Source: Trichodelitschia bisporula | Lineage: Eukaryota > Ascomycota > Dothideomycetes > Phaeotrichales > Phaeotrichaceae | NCBI GenBank assembly: GCA_010356995.1 | Contig: ML996687.1 | Coordinates: 1,139,524-1,203,523, forward strand | Direction: 5' to 3' | Length of the DNA stretch: 64,000 bases | Notes under the pieces: model-generated | What the model saw: the letters and a program-made list of their open reading frames with translations, nothing else | What the model was told of the DNA's origin: nothing | Databases searched by the model: none | Program-made: the position numbers and the translations under genes | Part shown: positions 45,706-57,700 of the stretch, piece after piece | Layout: every line of letters begins with the position of its first letter | Position numbering within the stretch: position 1 is the stretch's first letter

Positions 45706-48335
45706 ATGAACGCTCCGCAGCTGCCAGCGCTACCGGGCTCCGGCGGCTCGGACACTCCTCCGCCAAAATCTATACAATATTCAAAACGCGGTAAAATCAC
45801 TATCGTGGCCTGCGTGAGCTGCCGACGACGGAAAACCAAGTGCGATGGCCGTCGACCCATTTGTTCGCAGTGTCAGGGCCGATCTGGAACTTGTCACTAT
45901 GACATGAGCGAAGAGCATCGCCGGCTCACGTTCCTGCGCGAAAATGTTGAGCATTTGGCCGTGGAGAAGAACACGCTTGAGTCGCTCATCTCGAGCCTCC
46001 GAAGCGACAGCGTCGAGGAGGCCCTCGAGGTACTTCGTCGCCTACGGAGCGGGGCCGAACCCTATGTGCTAGCACAGCAGATTCAAGCCAGCCAGTCGCT
46101 GGCTCAGGTGCGCCTGGACAGCTCCTCCAGCCACCGTCAACCAAGCAGCAGCAGCGACAGGAGCTGTAAGCCTTCATCTCTTCTTCCTCTGGTGTGCTCC
46201 CATCCATAACCCCCCCGACAGCTCCTAAAGCGAGCACAGATGAATTAGGGGACGTCTCTAGCCATGAACGCCTCATTCAGTACCTCGCACGCTCTTCGTC
46301 TCCAGAGGTCGAAGAAATCGTGCGGCGGCTGCGCCTGCATGAAGATGTGGATTCCATCCTCTCTGCCATCTACGCGGGCTCTCTCCTGCGGCCGTTTGGC
46401 AACTTCGTCTTGAACGAAGGCTTTCCACTCGAGCACCGCTCTCTCGTAATGCACGACCGGCCAGCGGCCGGCTATGAGGGGCGCGAGCTGCGAAATCATC
46501 ATCTCCGTTCGTGGACCTCCGTTACTGATGACGGCGACTTCATTGAGCACCTCATTTCGACATATTTCGCTTGGCAACACTCGTTCTTTCAAAGCTTCCC
46601 CGAACGTCTTTTTTGGAGCGACATACGAACCGGCGGCACCAAGTACTGCTCGAAATTCCTCGTCAACGCAATGTGCGCTGTCGGCTGCTTGCTGTCAGAC
46701 CGTCCTGAGTCTCGCCAAGACCCAGATGATCCGCGAACGGCTGGCATCGACTTTTACGAAGAAGCGCTGCGGCTTCAAGCTGAGAATACAACATCGGATG
46801 TAACGACAGTGGCGGGTTTGGTTCTTCTCTCCCACCTGGACGGTCATCGTGGGCGGTTGAGCCTGATGTGGTCGTACTGCGGGCAGAGCGCACGCATGGC
46901 TTTGGATTTAGGCCTGCATCTGCGCAAAGACAAACCGCTAGGTGAGCAGCAGAAGCAGCAGCAGTGGTCCGAGGCTGTGGTGAGCGAAACTATGGTGCGG
47001 AACCAGGTGTTCTGGGGCGCTTTCATTGCCGACCAGTAAAGCCCCCTTTGCCTTTAGTGTTTTGCTTAGTATTTGCTCATTTTCGCAGGCTCGTGAGCTT
47101 CACCCTCGGTCGATTACCCCAAATTCCGACGAGCGCCGTCACGGTTGACATGCCACAAGTGAGAGAGGGCGAGGACGGGGACATGTGGATGCCGCCAAAT
47201 CCACATCTCCGGGCGCGAAGTCCCGCGTCCATTTCCACGGTATTTTATGAGGTTGCAAGACTCTCTAAGATCTTGAACTCGACACTCCTGATGTTTTTCG
47301 CACCCACCGAGGCCATCAAAGGCAGCTTGCTGTTGGATGAGTACAACAAGTACCTAGCATGGTACCATCGATTGCCGACGGCAGTGGCATCGCTCGAGGA
47401 CGCCCCGCCCCACATACTTACTCTCCAGTACGTGTCAATCTGGTCTTGTTCTTCATGGCTAATGGATGAAAAGCATGTACTACCACGCCGCAATCCTTCT
47501 TCTCTTCCGACCGTTCCTCAAAGCCACTCTAACGAATTCGCCGATCTCGCCCAGCGAAATTTGCCGCACGGCAGCCAATTACATCAGCGACATTGCCATG
47601 CGATACCGGCGGCAGTATGGCGTGGCCGGCCTCCACGCTTTCCAGCCGCACTGCCTGGTGGCAGCGTGCACAATCCACATCGTCAACATGCCATCAATAG
47701 CATCGACGAGCTACCTCAAAGCCGCATGCGAAATCCTGCAAGAAATGACCTTCCGCAACGAGTGGGCCCTAGGCGGGCTGGGCATGCTGCGCGCCATAGT
47801 GCGCAAGTGGGGCATCATACTTCCGGGTGATGTGGAGGAGGCACTGTACGGGCCAGGCGCGGCTGATGCCGATGCTGACCCGCCATGGACAGCCTCGGTG
47901 GACGACCGTATGGACGTCGACTCGACAACGCCGACGGTCGAGGCACAGCGCGCCCGCGGCAAGCGCCCCATTTATCGTGGTCTGCTGGCGGCGGAGATGC
48001 CGAAACACACGAAGCTGGCGGTACCGAGGGGGCTAGGGTCGCTGATGAACGAGAGCTCGGGCGAGAGTGCAACCACTAGCGCTACCAGCGGCAGTAGCAG
48101 TATCAGGAGCAGAGGCACGGAGCAGGTCAACCCCTCTGGTGCGGGCGCGGGCAGTCCCGGGAACACGAACTATCTGTTTACACCGTTCCCGAGTCAGCCC
48201 GCTCCACTGTTGATGCCGATCCACACGAGTACCGCTGGGGGCGAATCGGAGGTGGTGATTCAGGAGCTGGAAGGGCTGAATTTCGAGGGCAATGATTGGT
48301 TTGATCAGTTTCTGGGGTATTCGGGCGAAGAGTAA
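45706..48335 (+). CDS. Zn2Cys6 transcription factor with fungal-specific MHR domain
   Basis: Four exons: 45706-46165, 46222-47035, 47089-47427 and 47474-48335, giving 824 residues. The zinc cluster is complete: C36-x2-C39-x6-C46-x6-C53-x2-C56-x6-C63, in ACVSCRRRKTKCDG. A coiled-coil dimerisation segment (about 75-110) follows, then the middle homology region (about 200-600) with NAMCAVGCLLSD, ALRLQAENTTSDVTTVAGL, SGQSARMALDLGLHL-like and YYHAAILLLFRPFL segments. The C-terminus is Ser/Gly-rich and ends FDQFLGYSGEE, a possible acidic activation segment. The overall arrangement resembles nitrate-assimilation regulator (NirA)-type proteins, but I cannot assign an orthologue. Such proteins bind CGG triplets; CCGCGG occurs in its upstream region. 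Confidence 0.82.
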
Positions 48336-49044
48336 GTGAGTACCCTTCACGCCCTTTTCCTTGCTTGCTTGGGGACGGGGAGGTGGGGTTTGAACACTCG
48401 CTGAGGCGGATATTTGACGACTTGTTTGCGTTTTCGGGGGACCCGAAGAGAAGGTGGTTGGGCGGGAGGGTGGATCGGGGAGGCGATCGATGGGTCGGGG
48501 GAGGCAATCGGTGGGTCTTTTGGCGGTAACTTGCTTTACGTCTAGTACTCCGTAGTAGCTGTGTTGGTTGCGAGCGGTATCAGGGTCAGCAAACGAGGCT
48601 CGCCTCGAGCTATATCCGAGCAGGAGCAAATGTAGGCGCCAAGTATGGCCAGTTAGGGTGCAACGCGCAGTCACGATTCGTAGAAAATTGACAAATTCTT
48701 GAGCCCCTGAACTGCAAAGTACCGTGGTCCGCCCATCGCGAGCCCAGGTAGCGAAAGCCGTCCGACGTCCAAAACTCACGGCTCGCACTCCGCGGGGGAT
48801 CTCCGGCTCCCCCTGCCCTACAACCGCGCGTGCGCCCGCGCTAAAAATGCGTGGTCCGAGCACCAAGCGCTTGCCGCCTGTGCGGCGTAGGGCTGGCGTG
48901 GCTGGGCACACGACAAGAATCATGCCCCGCCAAGTCTGCAGTCGAGCCCGCGACGTCCCACCTTTGCTGCCCTGCACACCACGTCCCACCTTCGCTGGAC
49001 AGGACACGACGACAACGCGCTCAATTGTCTTCACGCAACACATC
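48336..49044. other. Intergenic TF-PAM17
   Basis: 709 bases with the TF 3' UTR and the PAM17 promoter. The frame upstream of the PAM17 ATG is open back to 48724 but reads as Arg/Pro-rich, non-conserved sequence. Confidence 0.4.
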
Positions 49045-49720
49045 ATGACGCCACAACTCTTGACCCGCGCCCCGCGCACACTGTTTGCGAATCTCCAGTC
49101 CACCGGGAGCATCGCTCCCCTCGGTGCTCTCTCCGTCCGTCACGCAAGCACAACCGCCCCCCCCTCCACAGGCACTGGCCCAACGCAAACGCCCCAAGCA
49201 ACGGATCTTACCTGGAACACCTTCCTCGCGCTCCGGCGCACGCGGCGGCGGATTAACCTCGCATGCTCAGCGGTGAGCGGCGCGGCCGCCTTGGTGGTGG
49301 GCACAGGCGCCGCCTTGTCGGCAGATGTGGACTCTGTGGGCGCGCAGGCGCTGGGGCTGGATCCGATGATTGTGCTGGGGTTGAGTGGGGTTGTGAGCGC
49401 GGCGGGGGGGTGGCTTGCGGGGCCGGTGGTGGGGAATGCGGTGTTTCGGGTTGTGTGGAGGGGGTGGAGGGGGGGGATTGAGAAGGTATGTTTATCTTTG
49501 TAACTTGGTGGGGAGTGGGATTATGGTTGCTGACGCAAGGCAGAAGGAAAAGGAGTTCTACGCGCGGATCAAGAAGCACCGGGTTGATCCGTCGAGCAGC
49601 AGCATTTCGAATCCCGTGCCGGATTATTATGGCGAGAAGATTGGGAGTGTGGCGGATTATCGGCGGTGGTTGAAGGATCAGAGGGCGTTTAATTTGAAGA
49701 GGGGGAAGGCGCTGGTTTAA
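49045..49720 (+). CDS. PAM17: TIM23 import motor subunit PAM17
   Basis: Two exons, 49045-49485 and 49544-49720, giving 205 residues. Pam17 is an inner-membrane protein that organises the presequence-translocase-associated motor on the matrix side. It has a mitochondrial presequence (Arg-rich, no acidic residues in the first 30), then [18 protein letters not shown], two membrane helices separated by a short loop ([16 protein letters not shown] and [20 protein letters not shown]), and the conserved tail [27 protein letters not shown] and KDQRAFN. The start was chosen at the ATG opening this presequence; upstream in-frame codons are not conserved. Confidence 0.92.
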
Positions 49721-50240
49721 GGGGAGGACAAAAGGGAAATGTAGATTGTGTTTCCCGCGTGGGGATGATGCGGTGACGCTGAGGTGGTGATGATGACTCT
49801 CTCTATCGGCAAGAAGACGGCGTTTATGGCTCGTGTACAGTATGTTACGGCCGGGCGAGACAATACAGGCACCCACTCACCTCCCCTACTACTACATCGT
49901 CACATCATCGGCGGCAGTGGAAGTGATTTGGTCTGGTGTGGTGGACATATAGGCTCACCGGTCAGTAGCATATCCATTCCATCAGGCGGCTATTACTATG
50001 AGCAACTACAATCAAAGGCCGCAAACAGAATCACAATCACGATCAGCTTATGAGGTTACAACGCAGGGTAGATTGCTCTAAACTACTTCATAACCCCTTC
50101 TTTCTAGTATCCTTCTGTAAGTAATCGTCCTTCAGATCATCCTTATCAGCAAAGCAATGCAATCAGAATGACAAGCCCCGAACCACCACCGGGAGTCAAA
50201 GGCCTCTCCAACTTCCACCGCCCCGCCCACAATAGTTCGT
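49721..50240. other. Convergent intergenic region
   Basis: 520 bases between two convergent genes. No gene or structural RNA is supported. Confidence 0.4.
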
Positions 50241-52093
50241 CTAAAGCCGACGCCAGTTCTCGTTGAGCTTCCGAACAGGCGGATCCTCCTGCTGTTTAGG
50301 ACGAGGGGTCGTCGGGTTGAAGAGCGAAGAGGCAGGCTGCCGAAACTGGAGCTCCACCGGGAACGCCGGGCGATGAGGAACGTTGCTGTTGGCCTGGTGG
50401 CCAGGAAGGCTAGCGCCAACCTGCTCGGAGACAGCGACATCGGTTACATTCTGCGCCGTGGCAGCGACCTCTGCGCTGTCGGGATGGCCGAAGAACGGCA
50501 GGAGAGTCGGGTCGATCTCGAAGTGACCGGGATTGTCAAGCCTAAGCTTGCGGATGGACGCCTCTGCCAGATTGAGCGCCATGCCAATCGGGTCCGTCTC
50601 CATGTTCTGGATCTCTGAGACCGCGATGTGCTCATCAGGGGGGGCATTCTCCTTGCCGGTGTCCGCGGAAGCGTTGTCGCCCTGCTCGACAATGCCTTTG
50701 CCAGACGGAGCCCATGTGTGCTTCTGCATCTTCACGCGCGTATTCTGGAACTCCCGAGTAGCCGCGCTGGCCAGAAGCTCTGCCTTTTCGCCTTCGACCT
50801 CCTCCTTCGAGTACTCCCACATCTTGACTGGGACGACCCGGTTAAGGCTTGTCTTACCGGCAGTAGCAGCATTCAGAACACCATGAACGCGGTAAAGAGG
50901 CGTGAAGCCCTTCGCGTTGACTATGTGCGCAGGCATCGACGGATGTGTCGGGGTGAGCAGGTGCAGAACGCGAACCTTGCGACCGTCGATGGACAGGCCC
51001 TTCTCAGCGAGCTTCTCAGCATCATGATGCCACTTGCAGTGTGCGAGGATCATGATGCTGGGGCAGGTCAGCGTGCCGGTTGTGAAGCCGACAGCGAAGG
51101 TGATTTGAGGCACTTCGCTGCTGATGATGTGGGACAGCTCCGTGGCGGTGAGGTGGCCCGGGACGTGGTCGATCAGGACGCTCTTGCAGACACCACGTTC
51201 GATAGGGGTGTACAGCATTTCGGTGTTCTTCTTCGTCGAACGCCAGTGATAGCCGATGGCCTTTGCCAGGTTCTGAGGGAAGGGCAGCGACTTGGTGGTC
51301 GGCGCACCGGTCTTCTGCTGCGATGATGAAGGTCCCTCGATCCCGCTGGTCGGATGGACGGCAGCGGAGCTAGAAGCGATTTCGGTGGAGCTCTTGACGG
51401 AAGAGGGGCTGTTTGATGTTAAAATGATGGTTTGAAAGGATAGGTGCGGAAAACTTACGAATCATCCTTTTCGTGGTCGCTAACGTCAACCAGCTTCTCA
51501 GTTACGGTCTTTGCGCCCGTCGCCGGATCCACGACGATCATCATGTTGCGAGGCAACGGCTCGTCGCGCGCCACCAAGACCGGGTCTTCAGGAACCTCTT
51601 CGTCGTCGTCAAGCAACGTCTGGTTGATATCCTGGAGAAGCTGCTCCAGCCATTGCTTCTTGTTCGGAGGCTCGAACGGCTCCAGTGCCTCGAGCATCTG
51701 CTCAGACATGTCCTGGAGGTGCTTCAACAAGCTCAGGACATCGTCTTGCGGAATCGCCTGGCCATCCTCATTACGGAGAATCAACAGCCGCAGAGTTGAA
51801 AGGTCCTTGGTGAGCCTGTTCCGCAGGCCTTGAAGCTTCTGCTCCACGCTCATGAGATGCGCCTTGACAGCGATGGTCTCCTTGCGGGCCTGATCCACCT
51901 TGCCGTTCTCGATGCCCATCTTAGCCTTGGTCGAGTCGAGGGGCTGCTGGAAGGGGTCGACCTGCACGGCGAGCGCGCACTTCGAAGCCCCGACCTCCTG
52001 AATCTCTGTATGCTCGTTAGCATCTGCGAAATGATGGTCTGATGACCGGATGGTTCCCGAGGAGGCAAACATACCCTTCGATGGAGCCGGCAT
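50241..52093 (-). CDS. Protein of unknown function with coiled-coil and RRM-like segment
   Basis: Exons 52093-51459 and 51408-50241 give 600 residues. Residues about 60-150 form a charged helical region (VEQKLQGLRNRLTKDLSTLR), likely a coiled coil. An acidic linker follows, then a Ser/Thr/Pro-rich stretch across the intron. Residues about 275-350 have an alternating beta-alpha pattern (SVLIDHVPGHLTATELSHII ... GLSIDGRKVRVLHL) that could fold as an RRM-like domain without canonical RNP motifs. The C-terminus is disordered with a basic end. The spliced frame is clean and the gene is intact. I do not recognise a named family. The ATG at 52093 is the first in frame; the frame is open upstream for ten codons. 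Confidence 0.65.
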
Positions 52094-52834
52094 TGCTGCA
52101 ACTTTTGCAGAGAGCAACGGCACTAAGGGGCGTAAGCAAACTCTGAAGCAGAGCTCTCAGCGGGAGAGTTTGGAGTTGTTGCTGGGGAAGGCTCTGTGGA
52201 AGGCGATTTGGGGGGCGCTGTGAAAGGCGATGTTAGGGATGCTGGGAATGCGCAGGAGATGCTGAGGAGATGCTGAGGAGATACTGTGGATGTAAAAGTA
52301 AGGGTTAGCTGCGGCTGTGGAGGAGCTGAGGTAGAGCAGACCCACGGTGAATAACCAGGCCTCCATGGCGTGGCGGAAATTTGCGGACACTTACAGAATG
52401 TCATCGCCGAGGCCATGAATTTGCCACGGGGAGTGGCCACGCGGCGACAAAGCCGCCGAGAGACAGGCTACTGAAAGTAGCGGAGGCGGTCTTCAAGGCC
52501 TGAAGTCGCACAAAGCGGACTTCAAGACCTGAAGACCGCGAGGGTGGTAGACCACGAGGGTCGAACATAGAGGTATTGATCTTAACATGTCTATAAAAAA
52601 GATGCACAAGAGATAGTATGAGTAAAGAAGTCATACATTTGTGAGGTATACAAACTCAAAGGTAATGATGCAGAAGAGTTGTTCAGGGAGAGAACGATGT
52701 GAGGAAGAGAATGAAGTGAGGGACACTTCGCTATTTATCAAGGGAACCGAAGAGCACAGGCCTCGCTAAGCGAGGGCGTGTTGGTCACAACACGGACCCA
52801 AGCTCCGTTCAAGAAGGAGCGACCATGAGGATAG

Positions 52835-52870
52835 CGTGCTCCAATGATAGGCCGTGCTCCAATGATAGGC
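52835..52870. repeat. Tandem 18-bp repeat, two copies
   Basis: Two perfect adjacent copies of CGTGCTCCAATGATAGGC (52835-52852 and 52853-52870), followed by a partial third start (CGTG). Confidence 0.9.
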
Positions 52871-54537
52871 CGTGAGAGAGCGGGGGTGTCCTGGGCAGTT
52901 GTTGTGTTTACGGTTGTGCTCTCACTCTCACCAGTGGAACTATGGGCCGGGAAGGGGTCGAGAAGGTTCTACGTGGCATACTGAATGCTCACCGCTTGGG
53001 GTCGCTCAGAACAGTTGGTTCTTATGCTCCCGCCAGGGGCAGGTCAATCCGGCGACGATCTTTCTCACCCTTACTTGAAGCTCGCTAAGCGATATGCCCG
53101 AAAAAGAGAATAGGGACTCGGTCTGACAATCCACTTTTTTGCAACTGTGCTCGCACTCGTCTTCTCTTTTACGGGTTCCTCAACTCTATCGCTATTGTGG
53201 CAACACCAGATATAGATACTAGAACAGACCTCCGGAGAATCCGGGTCAGAGCAGTCTCTTCAGAGAGGCTGAAACCGGCCCATACCCGCCTCGGCCTGAC
53301 AAAGGTCATGTGGAGTGTACTACAGGCCTTGAAATAATTCAGCTGTAGAAGAGGGCAGGAAAGGCCACTCATAATGCTTTCAAGGCATCTCTGCGGTTTA
53401 AGGCACGTTCTGGGACAGTACAATGGGGCAAGAGCAGTTTTTACACAACGGACACGAAGGCAACAGGGCAACAACGATAGTAAAAGGATAGGCTGTGTGC
53501 TAGGCGCATATGGACGGATAAAAGCGACCAGATACTAAACTGGATGCTTCCCAATCAGAGGTAGTACTGAATGCTCCATTACTGGACTTTTTCAGCGCCC
53601 ATGGGTGCGCTAGGAATATAGTCTAAAGAATCTAGATACGAAAAATATTATGCCGCAGTCATCTATGAAGTGCATTTCAAGATACAGCATAAGCTGTAGC
53701 CATATGTCCTTGGCTCTCCCAATACTCAGCCTTCCGCTCCCCTTGCGCCAGACGCCTCGGTGATCAAATCATGCTTAAATACCGAAGCCAAACATCGTGA
53801 GAAATGGAGAGCCATATAATCTAGAGTTTCCTGCAGTGTAAAGACCCTAAAATGTCCGAGGTAACATGGGATGTCAACAAGAAAACGCAGTTCAGATGGG
53901 TCGAGGCTGACGAGATGATGTCGAACTTCTGGGCTTGGCACTTGGCATTATTTCCGTTTCGAGTTGGCCGGCCGGAGTTCGTACGGAGCTTCAAGCCTGC
54001 GGTCAGGGGTGGGTGTGCGCGCGGCAGGCACGTTGGGTGCTCCCCGAAGGGAGCCGAAAAATCGGAACGGCCGCCATGAGAAGCTGATACGGAATACTTG
54101 AGGGACAAGAAAGAGCACAAGGTCTGGAACAGAGAAGAAGATTTCGATTTTCAGCGCATCGCTGGAATTCATCCGCTTTAGCTGTGTTCTGCGCATCGCG
54201 GAGGCGCTGGGGAGGAAGCACCGTGTCATGTGGCATCCACATTGATGGGTATATCGAGTACGTTAAGGGGCACTCATGAAACAGGTGTCTAAACATCCAT
54301 ATCCATAGCGTCCGTTCTCTCCCTTTTGTCAATGAGGCCTATGACCAGTTCTCCAACGCCAATATGATGCACTGATAAAAGTAATGTAGAGTATTCATGG
54401 TTGAAGAATATGAAAGCGGTGCCAACTTGCGTATCTGTATCTCCTGCTCCGCCCCACAAAACTAAAAAAGACGGCTCTCAGTAAACCTCTCCGCCAGCAG
54501 CCTCCTCGGTCCTAGAAGAAAAGAGCAAAAGAAAAAA

Positions 54538-54656
54538 AACATACAGCAGTCGGGATTCGCTGCTGGTCACCCACGCAACTACTAGTCGACCGGTTCGAAG
54601 CTTAACTTCAGTGAGCAGACGGGGACTGGTGTACTCTTCGACCTATGGCCGTATGT
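54538..54656. repeat. Dispersed direct repeat, copy A
   Basis: Matches 54991-55110 over about 119 bases at roughly 85 percent identity by eye, with one single-base indel. The shared core includes CGCAACTACTAGTC and CTTCAGTGAGCA. Neither copy carries an intact ORF. Confidence 0.85.
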
Positions 54657-54990
54657 GGTGGACTGTGTTGCCAACTGACTAATAGCTGGCGAAGAAAACG
54701 GAAGTATTGTCAAAAGAAGTGTTAGCTCTCCGAGCGAGAGCGTTCTTGGGTTGGAATAGGGGACGCGCGTTAAGCTGCGGAGCATCTCCCCTCGATCAAC
54801 CGGCTGAGCAAAAAGCTTCACGAGCCACCTGAAAAGTTATCATGGCCACCTCGCCTGGCTGATTTTGCGGACGGGAGCTATGACTTTTTCAGCTGGCCCT
54901 TCGGCCAGAGTGTCGGCTTACATTAAGCTTCGGAGCTCCTCCCGCTGAACGAGCCGATCAGCAAGGTTCCGGGGTGTAAAAAAGATAAAA

Positions 54991-55110
54991 AACATACAGC
55001 AGTTGGGATTCGCTGCTCGTCACCTACGCAACTACTAGTCAACCGGTTTAAAAGCTTGACTTCAGTGAGCAAACCGGGACTGGTGCTCTCTTTGACTTGC
55101 GTCCGTATCC
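54991..55110. repeat. Dispersed direct repeat, copy B
   Basis: Second copy of the 119-base repeat, 453 bases downstream of copy A and in the same orientation. Sequence just before each pair also shows weaker similarity (GCGGAGCATCTCCC near 54776 against TCGGAGCTCCTCCC near 54930). Confidence 0.85.
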
Positions 55111-55598
55111 TTAGCTCAATGAGAAAAGTGCTCAAGCTGAACTAGCCTATGTATTGTCATTCTTGCTAGCCAATACTTTCCTCCGTCTTGCCGCTAAATC
55201 CAGCGCCAGATTTCCTTCAAATTGGAAATTACTGACGCGCTAAGTGATTTTAGATGGGCAGTAGCATATGCTCGTCCTGCCCTCTGCATTGAACCACAAC
55301 GCCTCCCTTAAATCGCCCCGTCTTCGGCCTGTCGCCGGCTTCCCTCTCCAGAACCGGCCCGGTTGGACCTGCAAGCGAAGTATCATGAGTATCGGAAGGG
55401 TCATATCTCAATTAAGCGGGGGCGCCTGTTAGGACCCCTATTCCGTCTTCGCAGTGTCAGCTCTGCCTCAACGCGACTCAGGCAACACTATCTCGCACTC
55501 CGATTCTCCGAGTGGGGTGGCTAGGGGGCTAAGTATGGGGTTGTACCGTGGTGAGGGAAGGGAAGACGAGCTGAGGCAATGGCGCAGGTGGCGAGTGG

Positions 55599-55652
55599 GT
55601 TGGTGGCACGGGTGAAGTTGGTGGCACGGGTGAAGTTGGTGGCACGGGTGAA
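55599..55652. repeat. Tandem 18-bp repeat, three copies
   Basis: Three perfect copies of GTTGGTGGCACGGGTGAA at 55599-55616, 55617-55634 and 55635-55652. The 18-base unit keeps frame, so any ORF through it gains a six-residue repeat, but no supported gene covers it. Confidence 0.95.
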
Positions 55653-57700
55653 CGGCGGATTCGGCTCAGATTGTGTTTTGCCGATTTCGAGTATCTTGCC
55701 TCCACTCGGCGGCTTTTCTGTCGGCATGCCCAATGTCGGGATACCCGAAAGGCAGGCTTGGCACGGCGAACACCGAAGTGGTGAAGATGCACGACGCCGA
55801 AGTCCGACGAAATTCAGGAACATCCTGGAGGACCATCACGGACATATACTGTTCATCCTGTAAACTAGAGAAGGTAACAAGCTGGGCAATCAATTTTTTC
55901 TCACACAATTCTTTGAGCACTTCCGCCAACATTTTCAGCCGAGAGAGAAGGTGAGCGAAGTTTTGCATCGACATTTAGATCAAGGGCAGAAGGTTGACTT
56001 CTGAACCCGCACTGGTCTTCGGGGATATTTAAGTCAGAGCATTAACCAGTTTACTTCCCAGCCCTCTTAAGGACCATCTAACAGCGCCCATACCGAAGGC
56101 ATCTAAGGACGCCATATTCGTCGTCCTGGGGTTTTGAAAAGTTGAAAAGCAGAATCGACAGTTCCCTTCCGTAGTCGCGCGCTTAATAATGGCAATTTTG
56201 ATTGGACAATATTCGCCAAGCCTGATGGCAAAGGATGTATGACGCTAGTCTAAATTCAGAGTTTTACCAAATTGGGAACGCGGACGTAGGTGCAGTCTCC
56301 GACCTATGGCCGTATGTGCTTGACCACGGCATGGACTCAATCATAAAGGCTAACTTCATAACAAATTCTCTGAGGTATTGGGCCACGGCGAGTCTGAACG
56401 GTGCGGTGGATTATGGATATATGTCTAGCTGCCGGGAGATTTCTCGACCTTAAAATGACCGAGGAACACCGCGGACAGAGAGCTTCGCTGGGAGCCATTT
56501 TCCAAATCCTTGAGACGTTGGCAGGAAAGTGCAGAGCACACAAAATCCATACTCCTGCTCGTGGCTCAACGGAATGGATATATCACCTTGGCCATGACTT
56601 GATTGTACCCGCAGGAAGTATATTAGGCTCCAGTTTCTATAACCCATAGAAAAGTATGGGCGTGGTATTCAGATCGCAAGTGGCGCATCAGAAGCGGAAG
56701 AAGCAGAGTTCTGCGTACCAAGCCGACCTCAAGCGAACAGCCCTCGTCGCCACCGACGCCGAAGAACGGTTATCAAGTCAAGTTCTAGGTGGCCTCGCAG
56801 CAGGTGCCCATCAGCCATGACCCATCCTGCATGGCCAAACCCTACTATTCCAGCACATCCCCCATCACCGACAGCATCTGCGTTAGCAGGCAGTCAGTCA
56901 GCGATGCGGCAACCGAAGGCCGCTATGAGCGATCCCCCGCCTACGACCTCGGAGACACACATCACAGCATAGGAGCATCACAGATTACAGCCATCCATTG
57001 ACTACCACTCGCCGCCATAGGCAGCGTCACACACACCTCACACCACACTCCCGCACCCGCAAGCCCTCCCATGCCCCACAAACCTAACACCCCGCACAAA
57101 AAACGTGAAGCCCAGAGCCTGGTATACCCCATTCGCAAAAGAAAGGAAAACACACGTACCAGGGCACCAGGAACCGTCATATCAACGACCCCAGCGCCGC
57201 CAGCAAAGTAAACACTAGAAGAAGAAAAACAACCAGACACAGCTGAAAAATTCAAGCCGTGAAAAAAAAAAGAACGCCCCATGCCTTTCCCAGTAGTAGT
57301 CCCATTTTTCGTAAATCAACCCTTCGACAAAAGCAAAGTAAATAGAGTGAAAAGATTGCTCCCCAGGCTCCGTTTCCCGGTTTCCCTGATCCCGTGTTTC
57401 CCGTAACGCCTTACTACGCTGATTCGTTCAGCAATGGACAAAGGTGACTTTCTTCTAAATGCGGTTTATGATTGTTGGAACGGTCTGACGATTATGGTTG
57501 GAAATAGCGCGCCCTTGCTCCCGGCGAGGACGGAAGATTGCAGTGGTGTTGTTGTGTACGGGCGGCTTGGACGTGCAAGGAGAGGGAAGGCGGTGAAGGC
57601 GAGATCGCATCTTTAACAAACGCCTCAAGGTGGCATGGGTGGCGTGAGAGTCCGTAGACAAAAAAAGGGCCATGTCCTCGTCGAGCAGCTCATCCAGAAC

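Larger units (their letters stand above)
52094..57700. other. Gene-poor, repeat-bearing accessory interval
   Basis: About 5.6 kb with no frame that I can support as a gene: ORFs are under about 105 codons on both strands and lack domains. It is visibly richer in A and T than the flanking genes. It contains two diverged 119-bp direct copies (54538 and 54991), a 19-bp match to part of these at 56300, tandem 18-bp repeats at 52835 and 55599, and an LTR-like segment with terminal hairpins near 52440-52792. It most likely contains decayed mobile elements or duplicated gene fragments. Confidence 0.6.

Noticed and set aside
54590-54605. GGTTCGAAGC, resembling a tRNA B box
   Set aside because: No matching acceptor stem, anticodon arm or A box around it.
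54538-55110. Repeat-induced point mutation as the cause of divergence
   Set aside because: The changes are transitions but not mainly CpA to TpA, and several transversions occur.
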